DNA of 64,000 nt from Burkholderiaceae bacterium (GTDB lineage: Bacteria; Pseudomonadota; Gammaproteobacteria; Burkholderiales; Burkholderiaceae_E): the NCBI GenBank assembly GCA_027493945.1, contig JAOSJU010000001.1, positions 806,001 through 870,000 on the forward strand. The letters are read 5' to 3'. Below are positions 18,535-28,075 of this stretch, piece after piece (the first letter of the stretch is position 1; each line of letters starts with the position of its first letter). The position numbers and the translations under genes are program-made. The notes under the pieces were generated by a model, which was given only the letters and a program-made list of their open reading frames with translations, was not told the origin of the DNA and ran no database searches.

Positions 18535-19500
18535 CTAGTAAAGCTTGATGCCCGTGGTTCTCACCAGCTCGTCCCACTTGGCAATCTCGGCCTTCTGGAA
18601 CTCGCCCAACTGCTGCGGTGTGCCGCCCTCGACTTCCATCCCGACCGACGCAGCCAGCCGAGCGATCTCAGGCTCGTCCCGCATCATCTTGTTCACCTCG
18701 GCGTTGAGTCGCTGGACGATGTCCGCCGGCGTCCCATTGGGGGCGAACATCGCATACCACACCACCAGGTCGTAGCGGGTCAGCCCGACCTCGCCGAACG
18801 AGGGAATTTCCGGTGCGAACCCGGCCCGCTTGTGGCTGGTCACCGCAAGCGCCTTGATCTTGCCCGCGCGGATCTGCGGCATGGAGGGGCCGACGTTCTC
18901 GACTGCATACTGGATCTGGCCGCCCATGAGGTCGGCGAGCAAGGTACCGACGTTCTTGTACTGCACCGTCTCGCTCTTGGTGTCGGTCATGCGCCCTATC
19001 AGATCGATCCAGACGCGAGCCGTGGTATTGGATGCGCCGAAGTTGACCGCCCCCGGGCTGGATTTCGCGAGCCGAACCAGATCGGACACGGAGCCTGCCG
19101 GCGCGGCATTGTTCGCGACCAGGATCATAGGCAACCGCCCCATGAGCACGATCGGAGTCAGATCCTTGGCCGGATCGAAGGTGAGCTTCTCATAGAGGCT
19201 GACGTTCGCCGCGAGCGGGCCGTTGCTTCCCATCAGCAACGTGTAGCCGTCCGGCGCCGCCTTCGCCACCGTATCCACACCGATGTTGCCCCCCGCGCCG
19301 GGCCGGTTCTCGACCACCACCGGCTGGCCCATCCGCTCGGTCAGCAGCTTGCCCACTCCGCGCGCCAGGATGTCTACCCCGGCCCCCGGGCCAAACGGAA
19401 CGATGAGGCGGATCGGCCCGGAGGGATACTCCTGTCCAAATGCCGAGTGACCGAACAATGCTCCGAAAACGAAAGCCAGTGCCAGCAACGGCTTCTTCAT
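18535..19500 (-). CDS. Bug/TctC-type periplasmic carboxylate-binding protein
   Basis: 321 aa. A signal peptide (MKKPLLALAFVFGALFGHSAFG) precedes the Bug fold with IRLIVPFGPGAGVDILAR and VVVENRPGAGGNIG, the hallmark ligand-site loops of tripartite tricarboxylate transporter receptors. A GGAGGAGAGC ribosome site precedes ATG 19500. Last gene of a leftward operon with a CoA ligase, thioesterase-like and MaoC-like proteins; it probably captures the acid that the ligase activates. TctA/TctB membrane partners are not nearby, as is common for Bug proteins. Confidence 0.92.
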   Translation of the reverse strand: MKKPLLALAFVFGALFGHSAFGQEYPSGPIRLIVPFGPGAGVDILARGVGKLLTERMGQPVVVENRPGAGGNIGVDTVAKAAPDGYTLLMGSNGPLAANVSLYEKLTFDPAKDLTPIVLMGRLPMILVANNAAPAGSVSDLVRLAKSSPGAVNFGASNTTARVWIDLIGRMTDTKSETVQYKNVGTLLADLMGGQIQYAVENVGPSMPQIRAGKIKALAVTSHKRAGFAPEIPSFGEVGLTRYDLVVWYAMFAPNGTPADIVQRLNAEVNKMMRDEPEIARLAASVGMEVEGGTPQQLGEFQKAEIAKWDELVRTTGIKLY

Positions 19501-19524
19501 GCTCTCCTCCGTATGATCGGGAGC

Positions 19525-21041
19525 TCACGCTCCCAAAAAGGCTTCACGCATCAATTTCCGCGAGATCTTGCCGACCGCGCTCTTCGGAAGCGAGTCGAAA
19601 ACAAGCTGCACCTTGCTCGGCTTCATATACGAGCCGATCTCCTTCGCGACCAGGGACATGATGTCGCTGTCGGTGATCTTGCTACCCCGCTTGACTTGGC
19701 ATACCGCCACTGGGGTCTCCCCCATTTCTTGTCCGGAATGCCGAAAACGCAGACCTCCAGGACATCCGGATGGCCGGATATGATTTTCTCCAGCTCTCCC
19801 GGATAAATGTTGTGACCGCCGGAGATAATCATCTCCCCCACCCGATCCGTGAGGTACAGATATCCGTTCTTGTCGATCCTGCCCAGGTCTCCGGTCTTGA
19901 TCCATCCGTTGGCGACCTTCCTGGCCGTTTCCACAGGGTCCATCCAATAGCCGTCCATCTGGCCGTCGCATTTGCCGACGACCTCGCCGACTTCCCCGAC
20001 CGGCAAGACGTTTCCTTCCTCGTCCCAGATCTCCACGTCGGCGCACGGAAGCGGCTTGCCGACCGCCTTCATCGGCTCCGATCCACTCACGACTGCGAAC
20101 CATGCCTCGGGCCCCATTCCTGCCAAGGGCACCGCCTCGTTGGTTCCATACGTCTGATGGAGAACTCTTCGGCCGAAGACCTCCTCGGCCTTGAGCAGGG
20201 TATTGATGCCAACCGGCGCCGAGCCGATTGCCGGGCTCCTCAGCGTGCTCCAGTCATGGTTGGACGCGTTGTCGGTGTTCGCCACCATGTTAAGCAGCGT
20301 GGGCGGCATGAATGAGTGGGCCACCTTCTCCCGACTCATCAGCGTCACGATCTCGGTCGGCTCGAGGCCGGACCCGAGGATCTGCCTTGCGCCTTGGGCC
20401 CATGCCGGCAGGAAGTAATAGGCGGACGCGTGGCTCAGCGGCGCCATGTGCAGCATCGTATCGCCGGTGCAAATGCGCGGCTTGAACGACATAGTGTCTC
20501 GCCCAATCGAGATCCACTGGCGATGCGTGTTGGGTATTCCCTTGGGTTCGCCGGTCGTCCCGCCGGTAAACTTGATCACGCACAGATCGTTCTCGCTGAT
20601 CGGCGCGTGGCCTTCTTCCTCGGACTGGCTCGCCAGCCATTTCTCGTACCCGCCGTCGGCGACGACGATTTCCTTCAGGAACGGGTTTTCCGCTCTTGCC
20701 CTGTCCAGCTCCGGAGGGGCGTCTGCGGATGCCAGCACGATCCGGCATCCGGACTTGCCAATCATCTGGAGATGCCGATCAACGCTGTTCCTCCAGTACA
20801 ACGGCACCCGGACGAAATTTCCGATGGCGCATGCAAGATAGAGATCGACACCCAGAATGGTGTTGTCATCCAGCATGCCCACGCGGTCGCCCGGCAACAA
20901 GCCGATCGACCGGAGTCCGTTGTAGCAACGCAATCCTCTGCGCCAGCATTCCTCGAACGTATATTCCCTGCCGCCGACCACGACCGCTGGTAGACGTGCG
21001 TAATAGCTCGCGCCCCGGCGCAAGATCGATCTGACATCCAT
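19525..21041 (-). CDS. Acyl-/aryl-CoA synthetase (AMP-forming), one frame break
   Basis: Class I adenylate-forming ligase, 505 aa when corrected. Motifs: FTGGTTGEPKG (P-loop, ~residue 163), YGTNEAVPL, WIKTGDLGRIDKNGYLY, GGHNIYPGELEKI and the catalytic lysine in KSAVGKISRK near the C-terminus. Near 19719-19723 a run of five C (G on the coding strand) breaks the frame: DKKWG should continue ETPVAVCQVKRG. The N-terminal 432 codons read in one frame, the last ~75 in another. The break in a homopolymer is typical of sequencing error. Activates an unidentified carboxylic acid for the following hydratase/thioesterase steps. Confidence 0.9.
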
Positions 21042-21113
21042 ATGAGGTCCCTGCCGCGCGTTCAGATTCCACGGAATCGCCGGGCGACCATTCCGTCCCC
21101 CGCATTCCGTCCG

Positions 21114-21518
21114 CTATTCGGTCCTCCCCGAGGGCGGGCGGAACTTCGCCCTCGGGGCGACCGCTCGCGTGTGCGCGGCCCGCGCCACAAGCGTCTGCCC
21201 CTCGAACGACTCGACCTGCAGTTCGATGCGCCGGCCCGACACCTCCTGCACGGTGGCCCGCGTCACGATCTCGGCACCGGCGTAGGACGGCTGCAGATGC
21301 TCGAACGTCATCCGGATCCCTACCGAGGTCAGGTCATCAGGAAGATCCCGCTCGACCAATTGCAGGCTGGCGATCTCCATCAGGGACACCACGGCCGGCG
21401 ACGCGAGCACCACGATGTCCGGCTTTCCGAAGCGCGGGGTGAGCAGGGAGTCGTCGACCGTCCTGACGATGTCCAGGCTCTCGCCCTCGGCCGGCAGGTT
21501 CAGTTCCCCGGTGCTCAT
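21114..21518 (-). CDS. Hotdog thioesterase-like protein (FlK type)
   Basis: 134 aa. Contains VLASPAVVSLMEIASLQLVE (~residues 37-56), the signature region of fluoroacetyl-CoA-thioesterase-like hotdog proteins, and a GIRMTFEHLQPSYAGAEIV beta-region. The ATG overlaps the stop of the upstream MaoC-like gene by 4 nt (21515-21518). Likely hydrolyses or protects against an acyl-CoA formed by the pathway; specificity cannot be predicted. Confidence 0.75.
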   Translation of the reverse strand: MSTGELNLPAEGESLDIVRTVDDSLLTPRFGKPDIVVLASPAVVSLMEIASLQLVERDLPDDLTSVGIRMTFEHLQPSYAGAEIVTRATVQEVSGRRIELQVESFEGQTLVARAAHTRAVAPRAKFRPPSGRTE

Positions 21519-22540
21519 GCCGACACCCTCCTCTCATCCGTGACGGCCTTCACCGTCGCATCGCCGGTTCCCTTGACGACGCCTTCCTCGTCGACCAGCC
21601 AGAGGTGGATTCGCGCGGCGCCGTCGCGGATCCAGAGCACCTTGCTGAAGCTGATCAAGGTCTCGTTCGGATACACCGCCCGGCGCTGCACGTTCTCGTA
21701 GTCGCTGATCCACCAGCCGGGCCCGAGCGATTCCTCGAGCGCGGCCACCATCACCGAAGCCAGCTGCGGACCCGCGACGATGTTCCGGCCGCCGCCGTAG
21801 CGGTGCGATTTGGCGAAGTCCGGGTCGTAGTGCGTCGGCGAGTACTCGTCTACCGCCGCCAGCCACCCCATCATCGACATCCAGGTGAACTTCGGATGGC
21901 GCTTCAGGTGGGTAGTCTGGTCGACCTTGAATGCAGATTCGACGTCCGTCGCGCGCAACCACGTCGGCGCCCCAGGATCGGGCGGAAGCGCAACCCGCGT
22001 TTCGACAGGGGACGTGAGCACCCCAGATTCGCCGAAATCGAGGGCGATCGCCTTGCGGATCAACCGCGCCGCCAACTCGTTGCGCTGGTTATACATGCGC
22101 CACTCGTCGCTGAAGAACTCCAGCTCACCGTGACGGCCGGTCTTCCTGTAGCTCGGGAGGATCGTCGCGGTGACGGCAAGAACGTCTCCGCTCAGGATCG
22201 GGCGGTGATAGTGAAAGTCGTCCCCGGCGTGGAGCTGCGCGCGACCGGACGGGAGCCCGGTGATGATCGTCTGCTCGTAGACACGGTAGGTGCGGGTGTT
22301 ATTGAGCAGGTAGAACAGATAGGCGTGCGGCGCCTCGATCGGGCCCCGGTTGGCGCCGGACGGCAGGCGCCAGTCGTGCGCCGCTCCGCATGCATAGGCC
22401 ACCTGCTCGATCGATTTCTGGTCGACGACGAACAGGTACGGCTCCGAGGTCAGTCCGACGTAGGATTCCGACCGGCCGCTCTTCGCGTAATCCACCAGCA
22501 GGCTTTGAACGTCGGAGGTCTTCTTACCGATGTAGTGCAT
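21515..22540 (-). CDS. MaoC-like double-hotdog dehydratase
   Basis: 341 aa made of two hotdog repeats. The N-terminal FAS1-type dehydratase-like half contains GLPSGRAQLHAGDDFHYHRPI and the C-terminal half contains SPTHYDPDFAKSHRYGG, resembling the substrate-binding H/D pair of MaoC hydratases. Expected reaction is reversible hydration of an enoyl-CoA. It lies between a Bug gene and the FlK-like gene, consistent with acyl-CoA processing downstream of the CoA ligase. Confidence 0.8.
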   Translation of the reverse strand: MHYIGKKTSDVQSLLVDYAKSGRSESYVGLTSEPYLFVVDQKSIEQVAYACGAAHDWRLPSGANRGPIEAPHAYLFYLLNNTRTYRVYEQTIITGLPSGRAQLHAGDDFHYHRPILSGDVLAVTATILPSYRKTGRHGELEFFSDEWRMYNQRNELAARLIRKAIALDFGESGVLTSPVETRVALPPDPGAPTWLRATDVESAFKVDQTTHLKRHPKFTWMSMMGWLAAVDEYSPTHYDPDFAKSHRYGGGRNIVAGPQLASVMVAALEESLGPGWWISDYENVQRRAVYPNETLISFSKVLWIRDGAARIHLWLVDEEGVVKGTGDATVKAVTDERRVSA

Positions 22541-22567
22541 GGTCAGTCCTTTTCGAGGGTGGACCCG

Positions 22568-23530
22568 TCACTCAGGCTTCATTCCGAGGTCCCTGACCAG
22601 TTGCCCCCACTTGTCCGTCTCGACCGCGAGGAACTTGCGAAACTCCTCCGGAGTGCCTCCACCCGCGATCGCGCCGGCCACGGTTAGCTTCTCCACGGTG
22701 TCGGGCGAGTGCAGCGCCCAAGTGATCTCGTCGGCGAGCTTCCGGACGATCTCGGCCGGCGTTCCGCCCGGGGCGAAGACGCCGTACCAGGCCGCCGCTT
22801 CATAGCCCGCGAGCCCCTGCTCCATCATGGTCGGGGTATCAGGCAGCCACGGCACCCGTTTCGCGGAGGTGACCGCGAGGGCCTTCAGCTTCCCGGACCG
22901 GACGTGCTGCAGCGCCCCGTTGTCGAACATCATCGACACCCGCCCCGCGATCAGGTCGAGGTGCGCGGGCGCGCTTCCCTTGTACGGAATGTGATTGAGC
23001 TTCAAGCCGGCCATCTTCCCGAACAGTTCGCCCGACAGGTGCGTGGAGGTCGCCTGGCCGGTCGAGGCGAACGAGAGCGAGCCCGGTTCGGCACGCGCCA
23101 GCTTGATCAGGTCGCCGACCGAGTTGACCGGCAGGCCGGGATACACCACCAGGACGTTCGGAATCGTCGCCATCAGCGTCACCGGCACCAGGTCTTTGGC
23201 GGTGTCGTACGGAAGCTTGGCGATCAGCATCGGATTCAGCGCGTACGGCATCGCCGTGAGGAGGACGGTCTGTCCATCCGGCGCCGCCTTGGCGACCATG
23301 TCGGTCGCGATGACCGTGTTGGCGCCCGGCTTGTTTTCGACGATCACCGGGACGCCCCAGCGCTCGTTCAGCTTCGCCGCCACCAGCCTCGCCTGGAGGT
23401 CGGTAGCGCCACCCGGCGGATAGGCGACGATGATGCGCACGGGCTTCGTCGGCCACGCCTGCGCGCTCGCCGACAGTGGTACCAGCAACGAAAGCGCTGC
23501 GGCGAGAAGAGCTGCAACTGCTCGGATCAT
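22568..23530 (-). CDS. Bug/TctC-type periplasmic carboxylate-binding protein
   Basis: 320 aa from ATG 23530, which has GGAGACCCGCC just upstream; an in-frame ATG 30 nt earlier lacks a site. Signal peptide (MIRAVAALLAAALSLLVPL and SASA cleavage), then VRIIVAYPPGGATDLQAR and VIVENKPGANTVIATD ligand loops. First gene of the leftward operon and divergent from the LysR gene. The second Bug protein at the other end of the operon is clearly distinct in sequence, so the two may bind different substrates. Confidence 0.92.
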   Translation of the reverse strand: MIRAVAALLAAALSLLVPLSASAQAWPTKPVRIIVAYPPGGATDLQARLVAAKLNERWGVPVIVENKPGANTVIATDMVAKAAPDGQTVLLTAMPYALNPMLIAKLPYDTAKDLVPVTLMATIPNVLVVYPGLPVNSVGDLIKLARAEPGSLSFASTGQATSTHLSGELFGKMAGLKLNHIPYKGSAPAHLDLIAGRVSMMFDNGALQHVRSGKLKALAVTSAKRVPWLPDTPTMMEQGLAGYEAAAWYGVFAPGGTPAEIVRKLADEITWALHSPDTVEKLTVAGAIAGGGTPEEFRKFLAVETDKWGQLVRDLGMKPE

Positions 23531-23562
23531 GGCGGGTCTCCTGTGCAAGAGATGGTTCAATC

Positions 23563-23579
23563 AACACATTCGAAGTGTT
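23563..23579. promoter_or_regulatory. Candidate LysR operator
   Basis: AACACATTCGAAGTGTT forms a dyad (AACAC-N7-GTGTT) around TTCGAA in the 132-bp gap between divergent bug and lysR genes. LysR proteins typically bind such T-N11-A-type dyads in the shared promoter region. Not tested. Confidence 0.45.
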
Positions 23580-23662
23580 CTTCCGATCGCTGGCCCAGAC
23601 CATACGGCAACCATATCGACGGAACTAGCCGGCAGTCTGGTTAACTGGTATACGTCTCACGT

Positions 23663-24575
23663 ATGACAGACGGTCGGCCCAAGCTCGAGGCCCTTCGGCT
23701 CTTCGTGAAAGTCGCCGAACTGGGGAACCTGTCGCATGCGGCGGCCGTCATCGGCACCACGCAACCGTCCGTGAGCCGGGCATTGCGGGCGCTCGAGGAC
23801 AGCCTGCAGGCGCCGCTCTTTCACCGCACCGGCCGCGGCGTGAAGCTCACGGAGATCGGCGAGCAGACCCTGCTTAGGGCGCAGGCGCTGCTGGCCCATG
23901 CCGACCAGTTCTCCGCCAACATCCGCGACCAGATGCGCACACCGACCGGCACGGTGACGGTAGCGCTCCTGACCATGTACATGCAAATGCTGGCCGCAGA
24001 CCTATTCGACGAGGTACACCGTCAGTTTCCCGGCATTGTGCTGCGCCTGGTGGAGAGCTTCAGCGTGCAGCATGAGGATTGGCTGTCGAACGGCTGGGTC
24101 GACATCGCACTGGTCACCCGCTATCGCAGGACGGGCCTGGACAAGCAGGACGTGCTCGCCACATCGGACGTGATGGTGGTGGGTAACCCCGACCTCGGGG
24201 AAAAGGGCGACAAACTGCCCTTCCAAGCGCTGGCATCGATACCGCTAGTGCTGCCGGCCTCGCCGAACGGACTGCGGCTCTGCGTCGACGAGGAAGCCCG
24301 CCGCCGCGGGTTCCGCCTGAACGTCGTGCTCGAGGCCGACTCGGTCGAAGCCCAGCACGCGATCATCTCGCGCGAGCGCTGCTACGCGCTCTGGAGCGAG
24401 AACTCAGTGCGGTTGCAGCGATTCGACGCGTCTTTTGCGGCGCGCCGCATCATCGATCCCGAGGCTGCCCCGCAGCGTGATGATGAAGACAACGACTCAC
24501 CACCCGCTCAGCCGCGCATCGCGCGAAGTCGCGCGGATTCTGCGCCGCCTGGTTCTCGCGATCCACGGGCCGTAG
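23663..24575 (+). CDS. LysR-family regulator of the catabolic operon (frame break near end)
   Basis: N-terminal winged helix-turn-helix (residues ~7-66: LRLFVKVAELGNLSHAAAV) then the two-lobed effector domain. In the frame as given the protein runs on to 24652 as nonsense after RRIIDP; removing one C from CCC at 24458-24460 restores RLPRSVMMKTTTHHPLSRAS and a normal end at TAG 24573-24575 (~303 aa). So the gene is complete apart from one homopolymer indel. It is divergent from the Bug/MaoC/CoA-ligase operon, the usual layout for a LysR activator. Confidence 0.88.
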
Positions 24576-24623
24576 CGTTCGAGCCCGGCGCTCATGAGAA
24601 ACAAAACAGGTTGAGGGGCGTTT

Positions 24624-25952
24624 TCATGCGGGCGTCGCGGTCGTTGGCATGACTGCGAAGCCGAGTGCGGCGGCGCGACGTTTGAGCGCCGCGATGCTGC
24701 GCTCGCGCTGCTGGGCTTCGTAGTTCTGCTGGCCCTGATCGACATAGGCTTCGCCGCGGGTCAGCATGAAGTAGACCATGCGGGCGAGCTTGTGGGCCGT
24801 GGCGGTGTTGGCACGTGGCTTGTCCATGCGCGCACACATCCGGCGGTAGAACGCGCCGAGCGCCGAATCGCTGTGCGACAGGCTCATGGCGGCCATCTTC
24901 AGCGCCTGACGCACCCGGTTGGCCGATCGTTTGGTCTTGGCCGACAGCACCTTGCCGCCGCTGATCTTGGTGCCCGGGCACAAGCCCAGCCACGAGCAGA
25001 AGTGCTTGACGTTGGCAAAGCGGCTCAGGTCGGGGCCAATCTCCGAGAGAATCTTCATCACCGCCGCCAGCCCCAGGCCGTTGATGCGCGTGAGATCGAC
25101 GCCAGCCCAGTTGGCGGGGATCTGTCGCTGGTCGAACTGCGCGCGCGTCTTGCTGCCCGCGCGCGGCACCTGGCCGAGATCGACCCGGGATGAACCGAGC
25201 TGGCTCAGCAGCGCTTGCAGCTTGGCGTCGCACTCGCCCAGGTGGCGCGCGATGTCGTCGTACATCGCCAGTGCCTGGCGCAGCACGAACAGGTGCTCGT
25301 CGCGCCAGTTGCCGGTGAGCGCCTTGGCGATGTCGTGCTCGCTGGCCTTCACGCGGCTGTGGCGGTGCCGCGCCAGGATCTGCGCGTCGCGCTCGCCGGC
25401 GACGATGGCGCGGATGATGGCCTGCCCGGTCGTGCCCATCACGTCGGTGAGCACCTCGGTGAGCTGGATGTTCATCTGGACCAGCGCCTTTTGCATGCGC
25501 TGCACCCAACTGGCCTGCTCGACCAGGAGCACGTCGCGCTGGCGCGCCACCGCGCGCACCACACAGACCTCGTCGGTCGGGCGGAATGCCGCGCGCAGGT
25601 AGCCCCGGCTCATCAGGCGCTGCAGCCACTGGCAGTCCTGCACGTCGCTCTTGCGCCCGGGCACGTACTTCATCTGCCGCGCATCGACCGAGAAGACCTT
25701 CAGACCGCGCTGCTCCAAGACCTCGTACACCGGGATCCAATACACCCCAGTGGACTCCAGCGCCACCGTATCGACACCGCACGCCAGCAGCCAGTCGGCC
25801 ATCGCGTTCAGGTCGTCAGTCATCGCACCGAACTCGCGTACCGGCTCCTCACACGTGTGTCGAGGGACCGCCACCCAGTGGCTCGATCCTCCCACGTCGA
25901 TCCCCGCCGCGTTGGGAAACACCAGATCATCGTCGCGCTTGCGCATCGCCAT
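24624..25952 (-). CDS. IS110-family transposase (DEDD recombinase)
   Basis: 442 aa. RuvC-like DEDD domain: GIDVGGSSHWVAV (D), ALESTGVYWIPVYEVLE (E), and GRKSDVQDCQWLQRL (D); the C-terminal Tnp2 domain has NGLGLAAVMKILSEIGPD then FCSWLGLCPGTKISGGK with the conserved serine region. ATG 25952 (MAMRKRDDD) fits family starts; longer upstream readings are non-homologous. The frame is intact, unlike the other transposases here. Confidence 0.95.
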   Translation of the reverse strand: MAMRKRDDDLVFPNAAGIDVGGSSHWVAVPRHTCEEPVREFGAMTDDLNAMADWLLACGVDTVALESTGVYWIPVYEVLEQRGLKVFSVDARQMKYVPGRKSDVQDCQWLQRLMSRGYLRAAFRPTDEVCVVRAVARQRDVLLVEQASWVQRMQKALVQMNIQLTEVLTDVMGTTGQAIIRAIVAGERDAQILARHRHSRVKASEHDIAKALTGNWRDEHLFVLRQALAMYDDIARHLGECDAKLQALLSQLGSSRVDLGQVPRAGSKTRAQFDQRQIPANWAGVDLTRINGLGLAAVMKILSEIGPDLSRFANVKHFCSWLGLCPGTKISGGKVLSAKTKRSANRVRQALKMAAMSLSHSDSALGAFYRRMCARMDKPRANTATAHKLARMVYFMLTRGEAYVDQGQQNYEAQQRERSIAALKRRAAALGFAVMPTTATPA

Positions 25953-26183
25953 CGTCCGCTCCAAGATAGTCGTCGAACGGCAGCGCCATGGGAGTCGTCG
26001 AATTCGACTCGATCTCATGAACGGGATGCACATCACTGTGCTCACCACTGTCGCCGACGATCCCCGGACCATGCTCTCAGGCGGGCTCGCACTGCAGCGG
26101 CGGTCACCGCTGCAGGCTCGCACCAATGCGTATTCGGTCATCTCGGCGCTGCCGTTCCCCTTGTAGCGCAAAAATTGTTTCTC
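25953..26183 (-). ncRNA. Candidate IS110 bridge-RNA region
   Basis: The non-coding 5' flank of the transposase gene. In IS110-group elements this end encodes a structured bridge RNA that pairs with donor and target DNA. A strong hairpin CTGCAGCGG-N6-CCGCTGCAG (26092-26115) is flanked by direct repeats GGCTCGCAC (26084-26092, 26116-26124). Position and structure fit, but no pairing to donor or target could be shown. Confidence 0.4.
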
Positions 26184-26209
26184 CGCGAACGCCGCGCCCC
26201 CGACGGGGG

Positions 26210-27700
26210 CCTAGTCATACTGTGTTAATAAAATCAGTCTACTATACGCGCATCTTCAAGTGCAAGGTGCGAAGCGATGGACGAACTTGGCGAGCTCCAG
26301 CGATACATGGCGCATCTGAGTGAAGCGCTGGGTCACGCCGACCGGCATGCGGGGTTGCGCGGGTACTGTGCGGGGCTGATGTCGCCGCTGGCCCGAAAGA
26401 GCGTCGAGCCGATGGCCGCGGCGGTCGATCCGCAGCATGTTCGTTCTCGTCATCAGTCGCTGCACCATTTCGTGGCGGATTCGGACTGGTCCGACGAGGC
26501 GCTGCGGCTGCGGGTGGCGCAATGGGTGGTGCCGCGGATGGACTTCTCCGACGGCGGCTGGTGGATCATCGACGACACCGGCTTTCCGAAGGCGGGTCGT
26601 CATTCGGTGGGCGTGGCGCGCCAGTACTGCGGGATGCTGGGCAAGCAGGACAATTGCCGGGTAGCGGTGAGCGTGTCGCTGGCCTGTGAGGCAGCGAGCC
26701 TGCCGGTGGCCTGGCGGCTGTATCTGCCCGGGGAGTGGGCCGAGGACGAGGCCAGGCGCCGCAAGGCCGGCGTACCGGCCGAGATCGAGTTCGCGACCAA
26801 GCCGAACATCGCCCCCGGGCAGATCGAAGATCTGCTTGCGCAGGGCGCACCGCGCCATACGGTGCTGGCCGATGCGGGCTACGGGGTGGACACGGCGTTT
26901 CGCGAGCGGCTCACTGAACTGGGGCTGGCCTATGTGGCAGGCATCACCGGCAGTGTGACGGTCTGGGCGCCGCCGCGAGAACCCTTGGCGCCCAGACCGA
27001 CGCCGCGCGCGGGCCGCAGGGCAGGCGCTTGCGCCGGGGCCAAGGCCGGCGACGAGCAGCACCGCCCGCAATCGGTCAAGGAGGTCGCGCTCGCGCTCTC
27101 GCCGCTGGCCCGGTACCGGGCCAGTTGGCGTGAGGGCACGAACCAGACGCTGCGCTCGCGCTTTGCACGGCTCAGGGTACGAGCCGCGCATCGGGACCAT
27201 CTGCGCAACGAACCACGCCCGCCCGAGTGGCTGCTCATCGAGTGGCCCGAGGACGAAGCCGAGCCGACCAAGTACTGGCTCTCGACGCTGCCCGAGGCCG
27301 TAGCGCTCGAAAGCGCATGGTGTATGAAGCGAAGATGCGCTGGCGCATCGAGCGCGACTACCAGGAACTCAAGCAGGACCTGGGGCTGGGCCACTACGAG
27401 GGCCGAGGCTGGCGAGGATTCCATCACCATGCGAGCCTGAGCATCGCCGCCTACGGATTCCTGCTTGGGCAGCGACTCAGCTATCCCGAGCAGGCCCGGG
27501 CAGAAAAAAACGCCACTTCGCCAGGAACCTGCCGTACCCACGCATTACGTCCCTCGAGGCGCCCCGCCGGGCGCAGCGCCACGTCCCCTGGTCGATCACG
27601 AGTTTGCGGCTGCGTATCGGCGCGCTGCTACTTCGTAGCTTCGCCCGATGTCCGTGCTGCTTCCGGGCCACGAGGCATTTATTAACACAGTATGACTAGG
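26210..27700 (+). mobile_element. IS701-family insertion sequence
   Basis: 1491 bp with perfect 23-bp terminal inverted repeats starting CCTAGTCATACTGTGTTAAT (26210-26232; complement 27678-27700). Flanking bases (CGACGGGGG and ATGCTCTCA) show no target duplication, so one end was probably reshuffled by recombination or deletion after insertion. Confidence 0.9.
26277..27699 (+). CDS. IS701-family transposase (two frame breaks)
   Basis: DDE transposase of the IS701 group. Recognisable blocks: WWIIDDTGFPKAGRHSVGVA then RQYCGMLGKQDNCRVAVSVS, VLADAGYG (second Asp) and, in a shifted frame after ~27312, MRWRIERDYQELKQDLGLGHYEGRG then FHHHASLSIAAYGF. A second slip in the run of seven A near 27507-27513 restores a third frame that ends at TAG 27697-27699 inside the right terminal repeat, as usual for this family. 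Corrected length ~470 aa. Confidence 0.88.
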
Positions 27701-27706
27701 ATGCTC

Positions 27707-28075
27707 TCAGAGTCTGACTCTTCTCCGCTGCTCATCCCACAGCGCCGGCGGATCGACCGCCAGGTCGAACAGCGTGATGTGGTTCGGCAACGCGTCGTCC
27801 AGGATGGCGGCCACGATGTCGGGTGCCAGCGTGGTCAGGTTGACCATCCGGCCCACGTAGCTGTCGTCGATCCCCTCCCCGATCTCCTTCAAGGACTTCG
27901 CTTCCCCTGATTCCAGCATCGCCAGCCAACGGTGGCCTCTGGCCAGCGCCAGTTGGATGGAGGTCGGCGCCACATCCCACGGGCCTGACTGGGGCGGTTT
28001 CGCCGTTTGGGAGAATGACCAGTTTGCGGCCACTGCGGCGTTTGATCTGGATCGACACCGACAGGGTCAGCCTGC
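27707..28075 (-). pseudogene. Recombinase-associated DNA-binding protein remnant
   Basis: Readable pieces: VSIQIKRRSGRKLVILPNGE (28060s to ~28000) and, after a frame slip near 27995, LARGHRWLAMLESGEAKSLKEI then GRMVNLTTLAPDIVAAILDD. This is the layout of small helix-turn-helix proteins that are encoded beside serine recombinases in mobile elements. No recombinase is left; an IS21 end abuts the 5' side and IS701 the 3' side. It may be the last trace of an island mobility module. Confidence 0.55.

Larger units (their letters stand above)
24596..26183 (-). mobile_element. IS110-family insertion sequence
   Basis: Ends are approximate: GAGAAACAA at 24596-24604 and TTGTTTCTC at 26175-26183 form a short inverted pair around a DEDD transposase with 231 bp of non-coding DNA on its 5' side and only 28 bp on its 3' side. 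IS110 elements lack strong terminal repeats and target duplications, so the exact ends need comparison with an empty site. It sits directly downstream of the corrected lysR stop. Confidence 0.7.
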
